A stretch of DNA of 64,000 nt from the NCBI RefSeq assembly GCF_000213175.1, contig NW_009799100.1:854409-918408 (forward strand), written 5' to 3'. The notes beneath the pieces are model-generated. The model saw nothing but the letters and a program-made list of their open reading frames with translations, was not told the origin of the DNA and ran no database searches. This document shows, piece by piece, positions 11,475 through 20,678 of this stretch. The first letter of the stretch is position 1; each line of letters opens with the position of its first letter. The DNA comes from Neurospora tetrasperma FGSC 2508 (lineage: Eukaryota > Ascomycota > Sordariomycetes > Sordariales > Sordariaceae). Made by a program: the position numbers and the translations under genes.

Positions 11475-12664
11475 TGGAATTGGGTGGGCTATTCGGGATA
11501 GTAACGGCTATCTTGGGTGTCTTGTGTGTTTGAGGGTGGTCGATGTTGGTACTGACCTCGTTGACCTTTTGGAGGCCGAGGTACCTTCGATATCTATACC
11601 CGATATCTATTCCCAATCCCTCCGTCCGTGGCAGTTCACGCCCGAGGCGATATTTTGAATGCTTCGGTTATTTTCTCGTCGTCTGCACATCGCTGGATCC
11701 ATCTACATCACGTACTACTTTGTCATCCGCAGGGCTGGATCTGATTCAGGTGAACGGATGGTTGAAGGCCGACCAGATATTCTTACTCCTACTACATACA
11801 TTCAGTCAATGACGATACACTGCCTTCTTCATCCCTCACTGCCGCTTCGACTCACTGCTTTTGTTGACAATATTCACTCTTTCATTTGGCATTGATCAAA
11901 TTATGATTCAAGGAAACTCTTGTTCACGCTCTCTATTCATTTTCCTTCCTTATCCTACTTGTGCCTCGAACCGCTCTTCCACTTGACTGTGCGAGCACTT
12001 CTCAGCTAGCACGTGGGCCAAAACTCTATCGTGCCGTTTCAGTCAGGAAGACGTTCTGAATCTCGATCAAAAGGGATGTTGATAGGGACGAGTGGATGCT
12101 GGCAAGAGTATATCGAAAGCGTGATATATTTGATCGTGACCTGTTTGGCTTACTTCTACCGCCACTTGACAAGCCTGACAAGTGGACACCATGAAGAGCT
12201 ACTGTGGGTAACATTTCAAAACGCACAGCTGGTCATTCTTACTCAAAACACGTACTTTTGAGGTCGGGAAACAACGACTTCACCAACACTCTAAAACCTT
12301 GATAGATTCAGAGTAAGATGGATAGGTAGGTTTCACAATACGAGTTTGATTTCCTCTAGAATGCAAAATGCATTGTTCTTTCTGGTTGATGTTGCGGTTG
12401 AATCGAGGAGTGACGAGGGCGACTTTTTGGTGTTGTTTGCTGGAAATTTTCCAAGTCGTGCGTTTCAAATGCTACCTTCTATTTTACATTAGTGAGAAAG
12501 GGGACGTCTATACATTGGAGGTAGCGAGGGTTGTGAATGGAACGCGGAAGTATCATCGACAAGAGGCAAATTGAAGACGAACGAAGAGTTATTGTTATTT
12601 CCCTATTCCTGACCTCGAGGTGATCTGTAAGGTACCCAGGCCTACTTTTCACCATCTTCCATCA
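11475..12664. other. Spacer between cysteine-rich copies 1 and 2
   Basis: About 1.2 kb in which I see no further Cys-patterned frame on either strand. It holds the presumed promoter of copy 1 and a run of unsupported short open frames. Confidence 0.45.
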
Positions 12665-12704
12665 CCCAACTGTCTGCCAACTGTCCCAACTGTCCCAACT
12701 GTTC
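12665..12704. repeat. CCAACTGTC tandem repeat
   Basis: About four imperfect copies of a 9 bp unit (CCAACTGTC) in the 3' flank of cysteine-rich copy 2. Confidence 0.85.
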
Positions 12705-12743
12705 CATCACAAGCAACTCCAGCAGCCAACGTACCACTATAGT

Positions 12744-12956
12744 CTAGCAGTCGTATTCCTTGTAGTTGCTCTTACCCTTGCAACTATAGCAATACCGCCC
12801 CCATATGCTCGATTCCGTGGTTCTACCTCCGCTCCTGCACTTGCCCCAGCTCTTGTTGTTGGTTATGGCATCGCTGCATTTGGTCTCCTTGGTCTCGGTT
12901 TTCAGTTCTCTAGCGCAACCGGGACACTTGGTGCGGGTAATGGCGTGGAGACACAT
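12744..12956 (-). CDS. Small seven-cysteine protein, copy 2 (70 aa)
   Basis: Paralogue of the neighbouring small proteins; function unknown. Cys at 2, 11, 14, 27, 40, 56 and 59 give C2-x8-C11-x2-C14-x12-C27-x12-C40-x15-C56-x2-C59. The terminal residue is an additional Cys70. It shares Trp37-Gly38-x-Cys40 with copy 1. The middle is Lys/Thr/Glu-rich and the C terminus is basic-polar. There is no signal peptide or membrane segment. The ATG has a purine at -3 (AAAAAGATG). A TATA-like GATAAATACC (13121-13130) lies about 165 bp upstream. I infer metal coordination by the CxxC pairs; no catalytic motif is visible. Confidence 0.75.
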   Translation of the reverse strand: MCLHAITRTKCPGCARELKTETKETKCSDAITNNKSWGKCRSGGRTTESSIWGRYCYSCKGKSNYKEYDC

Positions 12957-14090
12957 CTTTTTGGGCTGTAGATAGTGAGGCAGCGAGCAATTGTTGGTGG
13001 TGGTAGTATTGGTTAACGACGGTGGTTGGTTTGCACTGTAGAGGTAGGCTTGACCTGCTTTGTTTTTGAGGATGGTAAGGTAGAAGGGAGGACAGAACGA
13101 TAGACGGGGGGGATAGAGGAGGTATTTATCTTGTGGATTGCTAATTGTCGTATATTACGACTCGTTTGTACGTTACTAGAGGTATACGTTCGAGAGCGAT
13201 CTGCGTCAGAGCCATATGAGAAGTACGAACGCGGTGGTCTCTGTTTACTTGGGACGACCTCGTTCGTTAGCTTGTAACCTAGAAGGTTGTGTGAAAGCCG
13301 CATTTTGCGAAGACATACCTCTATATCTGGGCTCTACTTCACAAGCAAACGGCACACATGGGATGGGCACTGCACTGCTTCATTGTGCCAATTCACCAGT
13401 GCCATGACGGTTCCAGAGTCAGATCAAATCGAATCAGAAAGCAGTCTTCAGGCCTTGAACACACCCATCGTCGATCATCTCGAGCGAGTAGGTATCCAAC
13501 GCCACAGTCATTACTCCGATTCTACAATTTTAATGCGTCAGAAGCTTCAAATTGTTGCAGAAATGGGAAAGTGAGCTGTTAGATTAGACCTGTTGGGGAT
13601 GATACATGGGGTTCGTCAGAGAGGATATCTACAGGGTGGTTGGGTATGTAGTGATGTGCGAGATATTTGTGGATCTCTTTACAAAGGCCGGCTAGGGCGT
13701 TGGCGAAGATGGGGAACGGCGCAGAGCGGATATGTTGGTTGTCCAAATTGGAGGTTAATTCACGTGCAAGAAACGATCGACTCCGGGACTTCAATGAAGA
13801 TGATGTGAAGGAAGAAAGAAACTGGATGTCGAAAACAGAATACCGGTAGATAAACGCTCACGACTGTACCTTCCTTTATCTGCAAACACATGCACGCATG
13901 CGCGGCCATCTATTCTCGTGCCTTCTCTGTTCTTCCTTCCCTTCCAACTGATGGCACCTGCCTGCCAAGGCGGAGAGGCCTCGAATAGCGACCGAGAGTT
14001 CTTTCTGACCCATGTTCTTCTCCCCTTTGCCTAGTGTTCTTCAGGATTGGACGCATCTCCCTCTCGGCCGCTGATATGATTCATGATACC
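12957..14090. other. Spacer between cysteine-rich copies 2 and 3
   Basis: Contains the presumed promoter of copy 2. A few frames of 60-95 codons on both strands lack domains and the family Cys spacing. Nothing else supported. Confidence 0.45.
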
Positions 14091-14411
14091 TCATAACCTC
14101 TGGCGCTTCATTTTGTTCCTACTACCCAGTAACTCCCCTCTTTCGTCTCTCTTCCTCTTAAGTGACTCCCCTCTCTCATCTTTCTTTCTCTTGCAAGCAA
14201 AGCATCGCTGCGTGTTCATGTCTGTGAATATACTAGTTATCTCTCCAACCTCGCACCTGCCATACTCGTCAGGCCAAGAAGCGTCCAATCCTGGTTGGTA
14301 GCCTTTTCTATAGTATTTTTCAACCTCTTCACAGTACTCTCTGCCCCTGTGCTCGCGCATGAATTTGTTGCAGTCGGCGCAGTAGATTCTGTACACGGTG
14401 GTTCTGCACAT
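14091..14411 (-). CDS. Small seven-cysteine protein, copy 3 (106 aa) with basic repeat tail
   Basis: The longest member of the array. Cys at 2, 11, 14, 27, 53, 70 and 73 keep the exact amino-terminal spacing C2-x8-C11-x2-C14-x12-C27; the C27-C53 loop is expanded by 13 residues compared with copies 1 and 2, and the last interval is x16 before C70-x2-C73. After the final CxxC a basic tail carries a duplicated KRKKDERGESL / KRKRDERGELL unit and ends in KMKRQRL, which resembles a nuclear localisation signal. I chose the ATG at 14411 because it places C2 as in the paralogues; the frame stays open upstream only to a GTG. TATAAA on the minus strand at 14559-14564 lies about 150 bp upstream. Function unknown. 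Confidence 0.75.
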   Translation of the reverse strand: MCRTTVYRIYCADCNKFMREHRGREYCEEVEKYYRKGYQPGLDASWPDEYGRCEVGEITSIFTDMNTQRCFACKRKKDERGESLKRKRDERGELLGSRNKMKRQRL

Positions 14412-15059
14412 CTTGATCGATGATACTTGATGGGTTTTTCTTGGTTGCCTTTGACTGTCAAAGGGGGGCATAAAGGTTGAAGCAGTTTTGTTTGGAACTT
14501 CGTTGGACCTGGTTATGGGGTCCGAGATGGGAGAAATCTGCCTCCCCACCGCCAGCCGTTTATAGGATTTAGCGCCCAGAGAGCAGAGTTGGGATGGTCT
14601 TACACACTGACGAGATCCTTCCCATGCTATTCTTAGACTGTAACACTATGAATGTGTCATTATATAGCTGGAAACAAGCCTGAATGGCCGCTATCGAGGT
14701 TGGTGGTGCACTCTCCTCCGATACTTGTTGTCTAGAATCAAGGCGAGGGACAAAAAGGGTTATTATGCTACCTAATTGGATGCTGCTGTTACTTCTCGAG
14801 CGGCATGCACAGATGATTCACCCTGTGCTCCATAGATCAATACCATCTCTGAGTTTACTAACGTATTGGAAACTGCCATCCTCGGGGTTATCGAGGCCGC
14901 ATTCTTCTTGTGAGTGGACGCGAGTATCATGGTTGCGGTAATTTGAAGTTGCCATTACTCAGAGCGTGAGCTGTAAGCCCCATTCGTTCATCAAACTTCC
15001 ATTGTAGGTAACCACGGAATATCGGCCTGATTCGAAACTTCAGATTGCCATCAACGCTC
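14412..15059. other. Spacer between cysteine-rich copies 3 and 4
   Basis: Promoter side of copy 3 and 3' flank of copy 4. The plus-strand 85-codon frame here has no recognisable feature and is not called. Confidence 0.45.
14559..14564 (-). promoter_or_regulatory. TATA box of cysteine-rich copy 3
   Basis: TATAAA on the minus strand about 150 bp upstream of the copy 3 ATG. It is the best-formed of the four TATA-like elements found at 120-170 bp upstream of the array members. Confidence 0.45.
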
Positions 15060-15287
15060 CTATAGGTATGACTTTCTGGCACAGTCGGAGCAAGTGCTCC
15101 AGTCCGTATCAGTCTTTTTGGTCACCCCTTGTGTGCATCCTCCGAACTGTCCTCGGGTTCGACCCTTTTTCTTAGCCTCCTCCTCTGTTTCCAGAACCAT
15201 CGGCCAGCACTTTTCCTCCTTGACGTCGCTCCAAATGACGTTCTTGCATTCCCAGCATTTCTTTTCGGCAAATCGGCGGATACACAT
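15060..15287 (-). CDS. Small seven-cysteine protein, copy 4 (75 aa)
   Basis: Cys at 2, 11, 14, 27, 51, 66 and 69 follow the family pattern exactly at the N terminus (C2-x8-C11-x2-C14-x12-C27), then Gly49-Gly50-Cys51, x14, and C66-x2-C69. Lys26-Cys27 is shared with copies 1 and 2. The C27-C51 loop is acidic then basic (LETEEEAKKKGRTRGQ). The ATG context GCCATG is good. A TATA-like GCATAAATAT at 15451-15460 is about 165 bp upstream. It is an intracellular, probably metal-binding small protein of unknown role. Divergence outside the cysteines is high, so the array is old or fast evolving. Confidence 0.75.
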   Translation of the reverse strand: MCIRRFAEKKCWECKNVIWSDVKEEKCWPMVLETEEEAKKKGRTRGQFGGCTQGVTKKTDTDWSTCSDCARKSYL

Positions 15288-15581
15288 GGCCGTGAGTCCT
15301 GAACTGGCTGGACGGCTGTATGCGGAGCTGGTTATTGACTGCTTAAGACCTGCTTGCTGATGGAGCTATGTAGTACTTCTGACTGTGATGTTCTGCGCAA
15401 GGGTGACGTTTTGGCTACTTTCCAAATACGCTGAAAGCTATTGCGTCCCGATATTTATGCCTTTTGTGATCCGAGAGGCATGAAACTCAGGTTGCACCCA
15501 CAGCCCAAACAAACTCGCGATGCTTCACAACGCCTTGGCAATTTGCGCAAAAATATCTGGCCAGCGGCACTCTGGGGCCAT
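15288..15581. other. Promoter region of cysteine-rich copy 4
   Basis: Contains the AT-rich TATA-like element at 15451-15460. No gene seen. Confidence 0.4.
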
Positions 15582-15727
15582 TCACTTCTTATATCGTGTC
15601 CAGAGAAACAGGTCTGGTGAACAACTGCACGACGTAGCCCAGCTATATCTTCCGGTGAACGGTCTTGAAGCCATCACCATGTCTTGGCATTCTTGGCACA
15701 AGTGGATACGATGTACATAGTACACAT
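15582..15727 (-). pseudogene. Probable broken fifth copy of the cysteine-rich family
   Basis: On the minus strand an ATG-TGT (Met-Cys) at 15727 is followed, in the frame one base away, by eight codons and then Cys-Gln-Glu-Cys. This reproduces the M-C-x8-C-x2-C signature of the four intact neighbours if a single-base frameshift after codon 2 is assumed. As it stands the Met-Cys frame ends after 17 codons. Downstream in the second frame a Cys-Ser-Cys triplet appears before the stop at 15582, but the fourth family cysteine is not found at its expected place. Strand and position continue the array. It could be coincidence. Confidence 0.4.
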
Positions 15728-16773
15728 GCTTGGCTATTTTGAAGTGTATATAAGGACTGTGTCCTCCTTCTTCCCCGTAGTCCCTCTTTCGCATTGGTCG
15801 TCACCTCCTCTGTATGGTTCAACAAACATGATGTATGAGTCTTCGCTTTCCGATATGCTCGCTATCTTTCTCCCATGGTATTCAGCTGGATGAGGCCGTG
15901 GGATTGCAATCTTTGCCTCCAGTCGATCTAGACCATGGACAGGTATGTCCTGTCTTGGATCTAGAACCACCGTGGAATGTCCCGGAGTGGATCGTTCTCG
16001 GGGCTGCCTATCTCCAAGAAAAGGGGCGGCAGCGTGGCTAGCGGGATCTAAGACACATTACACGTGCTTCTCAGGAGTAATCCTCCGTATGCCCACGCTC
16101 GTTCATGACAAAATCATGGTTACCGTCAAGTCAGGTCTTACCCCTGTTGATACGTCCTTGGCAAAACATCCACCACTTTTGGTTCCCTTTGTTGATGAAG
16201 ATGCAATATTAAGACCATCAATTCCAACACTTTGCAGAGCCTCCAAAATAGAACAAATTTTCTCAGTGTAATGGGGGTAGAGTTCTGGATCATCAAATTC
16301 GGGATGGCCTGTGCGCGGCAACCAAGCCAGACATGATGTAAATAACTGTGTTTTAATTTTATTTTACACGATTCAATTGTTGAGCACCCTGGTCATCTTT
16401 CTGATTAATTGATCACCGAGCTAAGCAGTAATATGCATTGAATCGTGAGAGAAAAAGGGTAAACAGTAGCGGTAATGTTAGCATGTATTGAAAAAGACAG
16501 AATATAGCAGGTAAAAACTAAATTTGCAGTCAGACATTAGTAGGTGCACGGACCCACTATCTTGAGTGTACGTACCTGAGTTTTTGACTTCAGGTGGGTG
16601 TGCGGAGAATTACTCCTTCTCAGCCTCCATGTTTCGACCAGCCTTGTTGGTAAAGCCAGGGATAAACAGGAATGCTAGCGTTCCCGAACGTGAAGCATGC
16701 CGGCGCGGCGACGATAGTGGCTGTAATAGACCAGCCTCCGCCGAGGATATGAGAAGTACCTGGATGACTGGCA
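15728..16773. other. Intergenic between the cysteine-rich array and the GH16 gene
   Basis: No gene called. On the minus strand a protein-like stretch between 16103 and about 16350 (HPEFDDPELYPHYTEKICSI) lacks an ATG, meets a stop upstream, and has a possible donor (GGGGTAAGA) downstream; it may be an exon relic. The rest is AT-richer spacer and the GH16 upstream region. Confidence 0.4.
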
Positions 16774-16779
16774 TATAAG
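16774..16779 (+). promoter_or_regulatory. TATA box of the GH16 gene
   Basis: TATAAG about 180 bp upstream of the GH16 ATG, a typical fungal core-promoter position. Confidence 0.45.
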
Positions 16780-16956
16780 ATGGACCAGAAGGAAGCTAGC
16801 TCCAGGATGTTAGCTTTCTCCCTTTCTCGATTCGGCTAATACCAGGCGGCTCGCTGTAGTGAGTGCTGTTACGCTTTCCGGCTTCGACCGAACATTCTCT
16901 CGTTACATTCTCCGTGAGCTAGCTCGTCCTCCCTGCCGAGCGTCCATTCTTTCAAA

Positions 16957-17925
16957 ATGGGTGCTTTCTCTCTGGTCTTGGCCACTGGTCTTGCTCTCCT
17001 CAGCGGAGCGCATGCTGCAGAAACACCGGTCCAAGAATGGGGTTACGGACCCGGGTATCACGTCCACCTTCCCAAGGGATTCAAGAAGGCACTCTTTGTT
17101 GAGAACTTTGCCCTGTACCTGCCCGGTTCCCTTCCTTCTACCTCCAAATGGGCCTTTGACTTGGGCACATCCTATCCCGGTGGTCCGGAGGGCTGGGGCA
17201 CCGGCGAAGTCCAGACCTACACCGCCTCCACCGACAACATCGTCATCACTACTTCCGGAACACTCCAAATCACACCGGTCAAGGACCCAGTAACGGGTAA
17301 TTGGACATCCTCCCGGATCGAGACTGTCGCAGCTAGAGATATTGTCTGTCCTCCTGGCCAGGCGATCCGAATCGAGGCCTGGATCAAGCTCGGCGACCTC
17401 CCTGTCAGCAAGCAGCTTGGTATCTGGCCTGCATTCTGGATGATGAGTTCAGCGTACCGAGGCAACTACTGGAACTGGCCGATGGTTGGCGAAATTGACA
17501 TTCTAGAGAACGTCAACGGCGCGTCGGCAGCGTGGCAGACAATACACTGCGGGAAAACTGCGCCGGGCCCGTGCAATGAGTATACGGGGATCACCAATAA
17601 GGCGGCGCACCGCTGGAGTGGGTTTCATAGGTTCTCGGTGGACATTGATCGAACGAACCCCGGCGGGAGTTGGAGGGAGGAGCAGATCGTGTGGAGGATT
17701 GATGGGAAGGTCGTGTTCACTGTAAAGGGGAGCCGGGTGGATGATGAGAAGGCTTGGACGGCGCTTACGCGAACTCCCAAGTACATTTTGCTCAACGTTG
17801 CTGTGGGAGGCTCGTTTCCAGATGTCTTGGCGAATCCGAGCTTGGAGAGGACGCCAAATAATGCGACGGTTGGAGGGGAGGGGTCGGCGATGGAAGTGAG
17901 ATATGTGGCTGTCTTCAGTACATGA
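16957..17925 (+). CDS. Secreted GH16 endo-beta-glucanase (laminarinase-like), intronless
   Basis: Cleaves beta-1,3 or mixed beta-1,3/1,4 glucans outside the cell or at the wall. One exon of 322 aa starts at an ATG in CAAAATGG. Residues 1-20 are a signal peptide (MGAFSLVLATGLALLSGAHA). The catalytic GH16 motif is GEIDILENVNG: Glu179 nucleophile, Asp181, Glu184 acid/base. Other family blocks are WGTGEVQTYT near 80, QLGIWPAFWMMSS near 153-164, HCGKTAPGPCNEY, HRFSVDIDR and LNVAVGGSFP. There is no C-terminal GPI signal or binding module, and length is usual for the short eukaryotic subfamily. Substrate preference cannot be read from sequence alone; recycling of the fungal wall and digestion of plant glucans are both possible. 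Confidence 0.93.
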   Translation: MGAFSLVLATGLALLSGAHAAETPVQEWGYGPGYHVHLPKGFKKALFVENFALYLPGSLPSTSKWAFDLGTSYPGGPEGWGTGEVQTYTASTDNIVITTSGTLQITPVKDPVTGNWTSSRIETVAARDIVCPPGQAIRIEAWIKLGDLPVSKQLGIWPAFWMMSSAYRGNYWNWPMVGEIDILENVNGASAAWQTIHCGKTAPGPCNEYTGITNKAAHRWSGFHRFSVDIDRTNPGGSWREEQIVWRIDGKVVFTVKGSRVDDEKAWTALTRTPKYILLNVAVGGSFPDVLANPSLERTPNNATVGGEGSAMEVRYVAVFST

Positions 17926-18578
17926 AATAGGAGGTAGTATCTGAATGACGGGGATCGAGTAGACGAAGCCAGTTACAGATGCTTAACACACTTGATTATT
18001 TGGCGATTACGCTTTCGTGAAGTTGAGCAGAAGTCGGGGGCGTGGAGAAAGTGTGAACAGGGAACTTAAAGGAGTGACATGCAGGTACGTCCCGCATAAA
18101 TAATGAGATATGCATGCATGCACAATGCATCATCAACAAGTGGATTTCCCTTCTCTGCACACATCATCCCGATTGCATGTAGAGAGCACACATCATTCAC
18201 TCCCATTATTTCCACGTTGGGACAGTTGACAATTAGCCACTGAAAGCATTGGACTCTGGAATTCGGCTCTCTTTGCAGTACTTTGTGAGACATGGTATCT
18301 TTTGCTCAAGCAACGGACAATGAGCAGTCCAAGATACCCCTTCTCCAATACCTCTTTGCTGATCAGCCCGTGCACGCAAACGACACTCCTCAATCCCGAG
18401 CCATATAACAGCCGCCATTCCGGAACAATGCAAAGAACCTTTCAGCCAGGTAAGCTGCACCAAGATCCAAGCTCATAAAGTCGGTTATCTCCAGGTCAAC
18501 CGTCGGATACTCCTTCGACCCGCAGACTCGTTTTTCCAGAACTCCCCATGTATCTTCAACGGTCCTACCGGTGTCAAC
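17926..18578. other. Convergent intergenic region
   Basis: Lies between the 3' ends of the rightward GH16 gene and the leftward double zinc-cluster gene. No supported gene. Confidence 0.5.
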
Positions 18579-19193
18579 CTAAGCCTTGACGGCCCAAGAG
18601 CAAGGCTGCTCGGCCTTGTGGCAACGACCGCAGCTCTCAATCTTCTTGCAGCCGACCTTGTTCTTCTTGCAGCGCTGGCAGGCACCCAGACGACGACCAG
18701 TCTCCTGCAAAATTGTCTCCTTGAGTGAGCATTCGACTCCGTCTTTGGCGCAACGGATGCACTCGGGGATGGGCTCGCACTTGGCCTTGGACTTCTTGCA
18801 GCGCTCGCAAGAGCCGCGCTTCTCAATGACGTCGGCACGGGAGGCGGGCTTCTTGCGGGGAGTACCGCCGGGCTTACGGCCTGAACCACCCGAGCCGCCA
18901 CCGGCAGCGCGACGACGGCGAGGAGTTCCGATGTTAGAACTAATGGTGGAGGTGGTGTCGGCTACGGTGGTGGTGGTGGTGGTGGTGGTGGTGGTGGCGG
19001 ATGAAGAGGCTGCGCCGTCACCGCTGCCGTCGCCGTTGTCGTTGTCAACAGTACCAGAGTCGGAGCCCGCGTTGACCGTGAAAGAAATTTGGCCGACCAT
19101 GTTGGCAAGCAGATCCTCAAATCTGGTTCTGCCGCTATCGGCAATGGAGTTGAAGAAGCAGACCAGGGCCGCCTCCATGGGGTTGTTGGCCAT
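18579..19193 (-). CDS. Protein with two tandem Zn2Cys6-type motifs (204 aa)
   Basis: One exon. The start is the ATG at 19193; the frame opens further only to a TTG. The N-terminal 40 residues (MANNPMEAALVCFFNSIADS) look folded, then come an acidic Ser/Gly/Asp segment, a Thr10 tract and a basic Gly-rich linker with PRRRR and TPRKKP patches. Two zinc-cluster motifs follow with identical spacing, C-x2-C-x6-C-x5-C-x2-C-x6-C: Cys129-132-139-145-148-155 and Cys172-175-182-188-191-198. Both begin C-x-R-C-K-K-x-K, the DNA-contacting core of Gal4-type factors, and the first has the usual Pro between the halves (Pro143). Canonical factors carry one cluster near the N terminus plus a large regulatory domain; here two sit at the extreme C terminus of a small protein with no fungal-specific TF domain. 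Nuclear DNA binding is inferred. Confidence 0.8.
   Translation of the reverse strand: MANNPMEAALVCFFNSIADSGRTRFEDLLANMVGQISFTVNAGSDSGTVDNDNGDGSGDGAASSSATTTTTTTTTTVADTTSTISSNIGTPRRRRAAGGGSGGSGRKPGGTPRKKPASRADVIEKRGSCERCKKSKAKCEPIPECIRCAKDGVECSLKETILQETGRRLGACQRCKKNKVGCKKIESCGRCHKAEQPCSWAVKA
18965..18998. repeat. (GGT)n trinucleotide repeat coding for poly-Thr
   Basis: About ten tandem GGT units (ACC on the coding strand) encode the threonine tract of the double zinc-cluster protein. Length variation here would change the linker without a frameshift. Confidence 0.9.
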
Positions 19194-19524
19194 ACGGATG
19201 GGCAAAACAAAAGAGTTGACAGATCCTTGATCTGTGATAATTCATACATGATGCGGTCAGATAGTTAGCTTCCTATCCTGATCATCCACAAAGACGCGGC
19301 AAATATCACTGCGCTGACAGATCGTTTCGTGCGACAACTCCAAGAAAGAGCGGAACTACCAAGGGATGGGGAGAAAGCAAAGAGAGGTATAATCGGGAGA
19401 AAAAAATGAGAATCTGCCTATTACTGTACTAGGCTTTTTGTTTTTCTTGTGCTGTGTCTTTTTTTCCTTTTCTTTGGTCTTCCGCATGCATTATCTCCCG
19501 TCTGGAGACTGACCCACGCCGGCA
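19194..19524. other. Upstream region of the double zinc-cluster gene
   Basis: T-rich and A-rich tracts with no gene. It acts as promoter/leader of the leftward gene and as 3' flank of the next leftward gene. Confidence 0.45.
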
Positions 19525-20096
19525 TTACTTGCTGGTAACCTTTGCGAGTTCTTCTTTCCACGATGCCGAGCTGTAGTAGCTTGCGCTCAGGTTTCCGGTG
19601 GACTCGGGTCTGTCAAACTTCAGGGTATCCGAGGCCACGTATGCTTTCGACAGACGTGGAGAAGGAAGGATAATGGGGGGAGTCTCGGCGCGCGCCATTG
19701 GGTACGGACGTGGGACAAAAAGCGCGCGAACAGGTAGCTTACCGTTGGCCTTGGGAATCTTGGGCAGCGGGCGGAATGTTGATGCGACGGGGCCACGCTC
19801 CGGGCTAGGCATGGTCAAGTGCTTGCGAGTATCAACGCCGGAGAGGGGCTCTCTGGCTGGTGCCTCGGAATTCAAAGATCGTTTGTCCTTTTGAGCGCCA
19901 TGTTAGTTATTCCCATGTTGTCAAAGACGCGCGGCGAAGAGATCAGTACGTGGACGACGGCGGACATGGCGAGACCCTGATGCGCCGAATTATTCATGCG
20001 GGCCATAACGTCGACGGGCAGGTAAGAGGGTCCAAACTTGGAGCCCGTGGCAGCGTACTCGCGGCCACCAATGATTTTGACCTGAGGCTGCTCCAT
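19525..20096 (-). CDS. Hypothetical protein, about 169 aa (two exons proposed)
   Basis: Not recognised. I join 20096-19950 and 19887-19525 across a proposed 62 bp intron: donor GTACTG, acceptor AAAAG, with a good CTAAC branch site 12-18 bp before the acceptor. The join keeps the frame and starts at an ATG (MEQPQVKIIGGREYAATGSKFG). Without the intron both frames lack a start or meet a stop. The product has a short ordered N-terminal part (PSYLPVDVMARMN) and a long Pro/Ser/Arg-rich, probably disordered remainder ending WKEELAKVTSK. A TATAAA on the minus strand at 20246-20251 is about 150 bp upstream. The branch site and codon use support a real gene; the donor choice is the weak point. Confidence 0.55.
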
Positions 20097-20245
20097 AATG
20101 CCGAAATTGTTCTCAAGTGTTGCTGCGACTGGTATCCCAATCGTAGGAGCGCGACGGAAGATGGCCAAATATCAAATCGAGGTGGATGTAGCACAAGCCA
20201 CCTGAAGAGTGGGAGAAGAGAGAGGGCTATGTCGGCAAGATGCTG

Positions 20246-20251
20246 TTTATA
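20246..20251 (-). promoter_or_regulatory. TATA box of the hypothetical two-exon gene
   Basis: TATAAA on the minus strand about 150 bp before the proposed ATG at 20096, which supports that start. Confidence 0.4.
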
Positions 20252-20678
20252 TGCGAATTTGTTGAGGTTGATAGAGAATGGGATGGCAACCCGTGGAAAA
20301 GGTATACCAAGAGATGAAGACGGCAACAGGAGGAGAGGGGGTGGTTTTGTCGGTTCGCGACAGGGCGGAAGGTATTGTTGCCTGGCAGCCTTACGATGGG
20401 GGTGAAGGGGCTTCCCGTCTCAGTCCCCTTCACTCTGAAGTCACTGCAGAGTATGGTTGGCCTGGCGACCGGTGATCAACCGACAAAAGTCAGACGGTAT
20501 ACGCATTGTTTGCCTCCTCTGTCTGTCGCTCATACCTCTACTAGACTCAGCACTTTTCCCCGCTGGACCTGGAACGCTACATATGGTGAAATCCGACTCC
20601 CAACATAAACCTATCCATCCCTTATGTCTAAACGACCCCGTAACTCCCTGATCACAATCAGCCTCGAGCATGGCTTAG
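20252..20678. other. Intergenic, no gene recognised
   Basis: Overlapping short frames only. It forms the upstream region of the two-exon hypothetical gene and the 3' flank of the next minus-strand ORF. Confidence 0.4.

Noticed and set aside
13579-13794. 71-codon minus-strand frame inside the cysteine array
   Set aside because: TTG start, a single cysteine, and no match to the family spacing.
16103-16321. Protein-like minus-strand frame
   Set aside because: No ATG, a stop just upstream, and no partner exon found; kept only as a possible relic in the intergenic entry.
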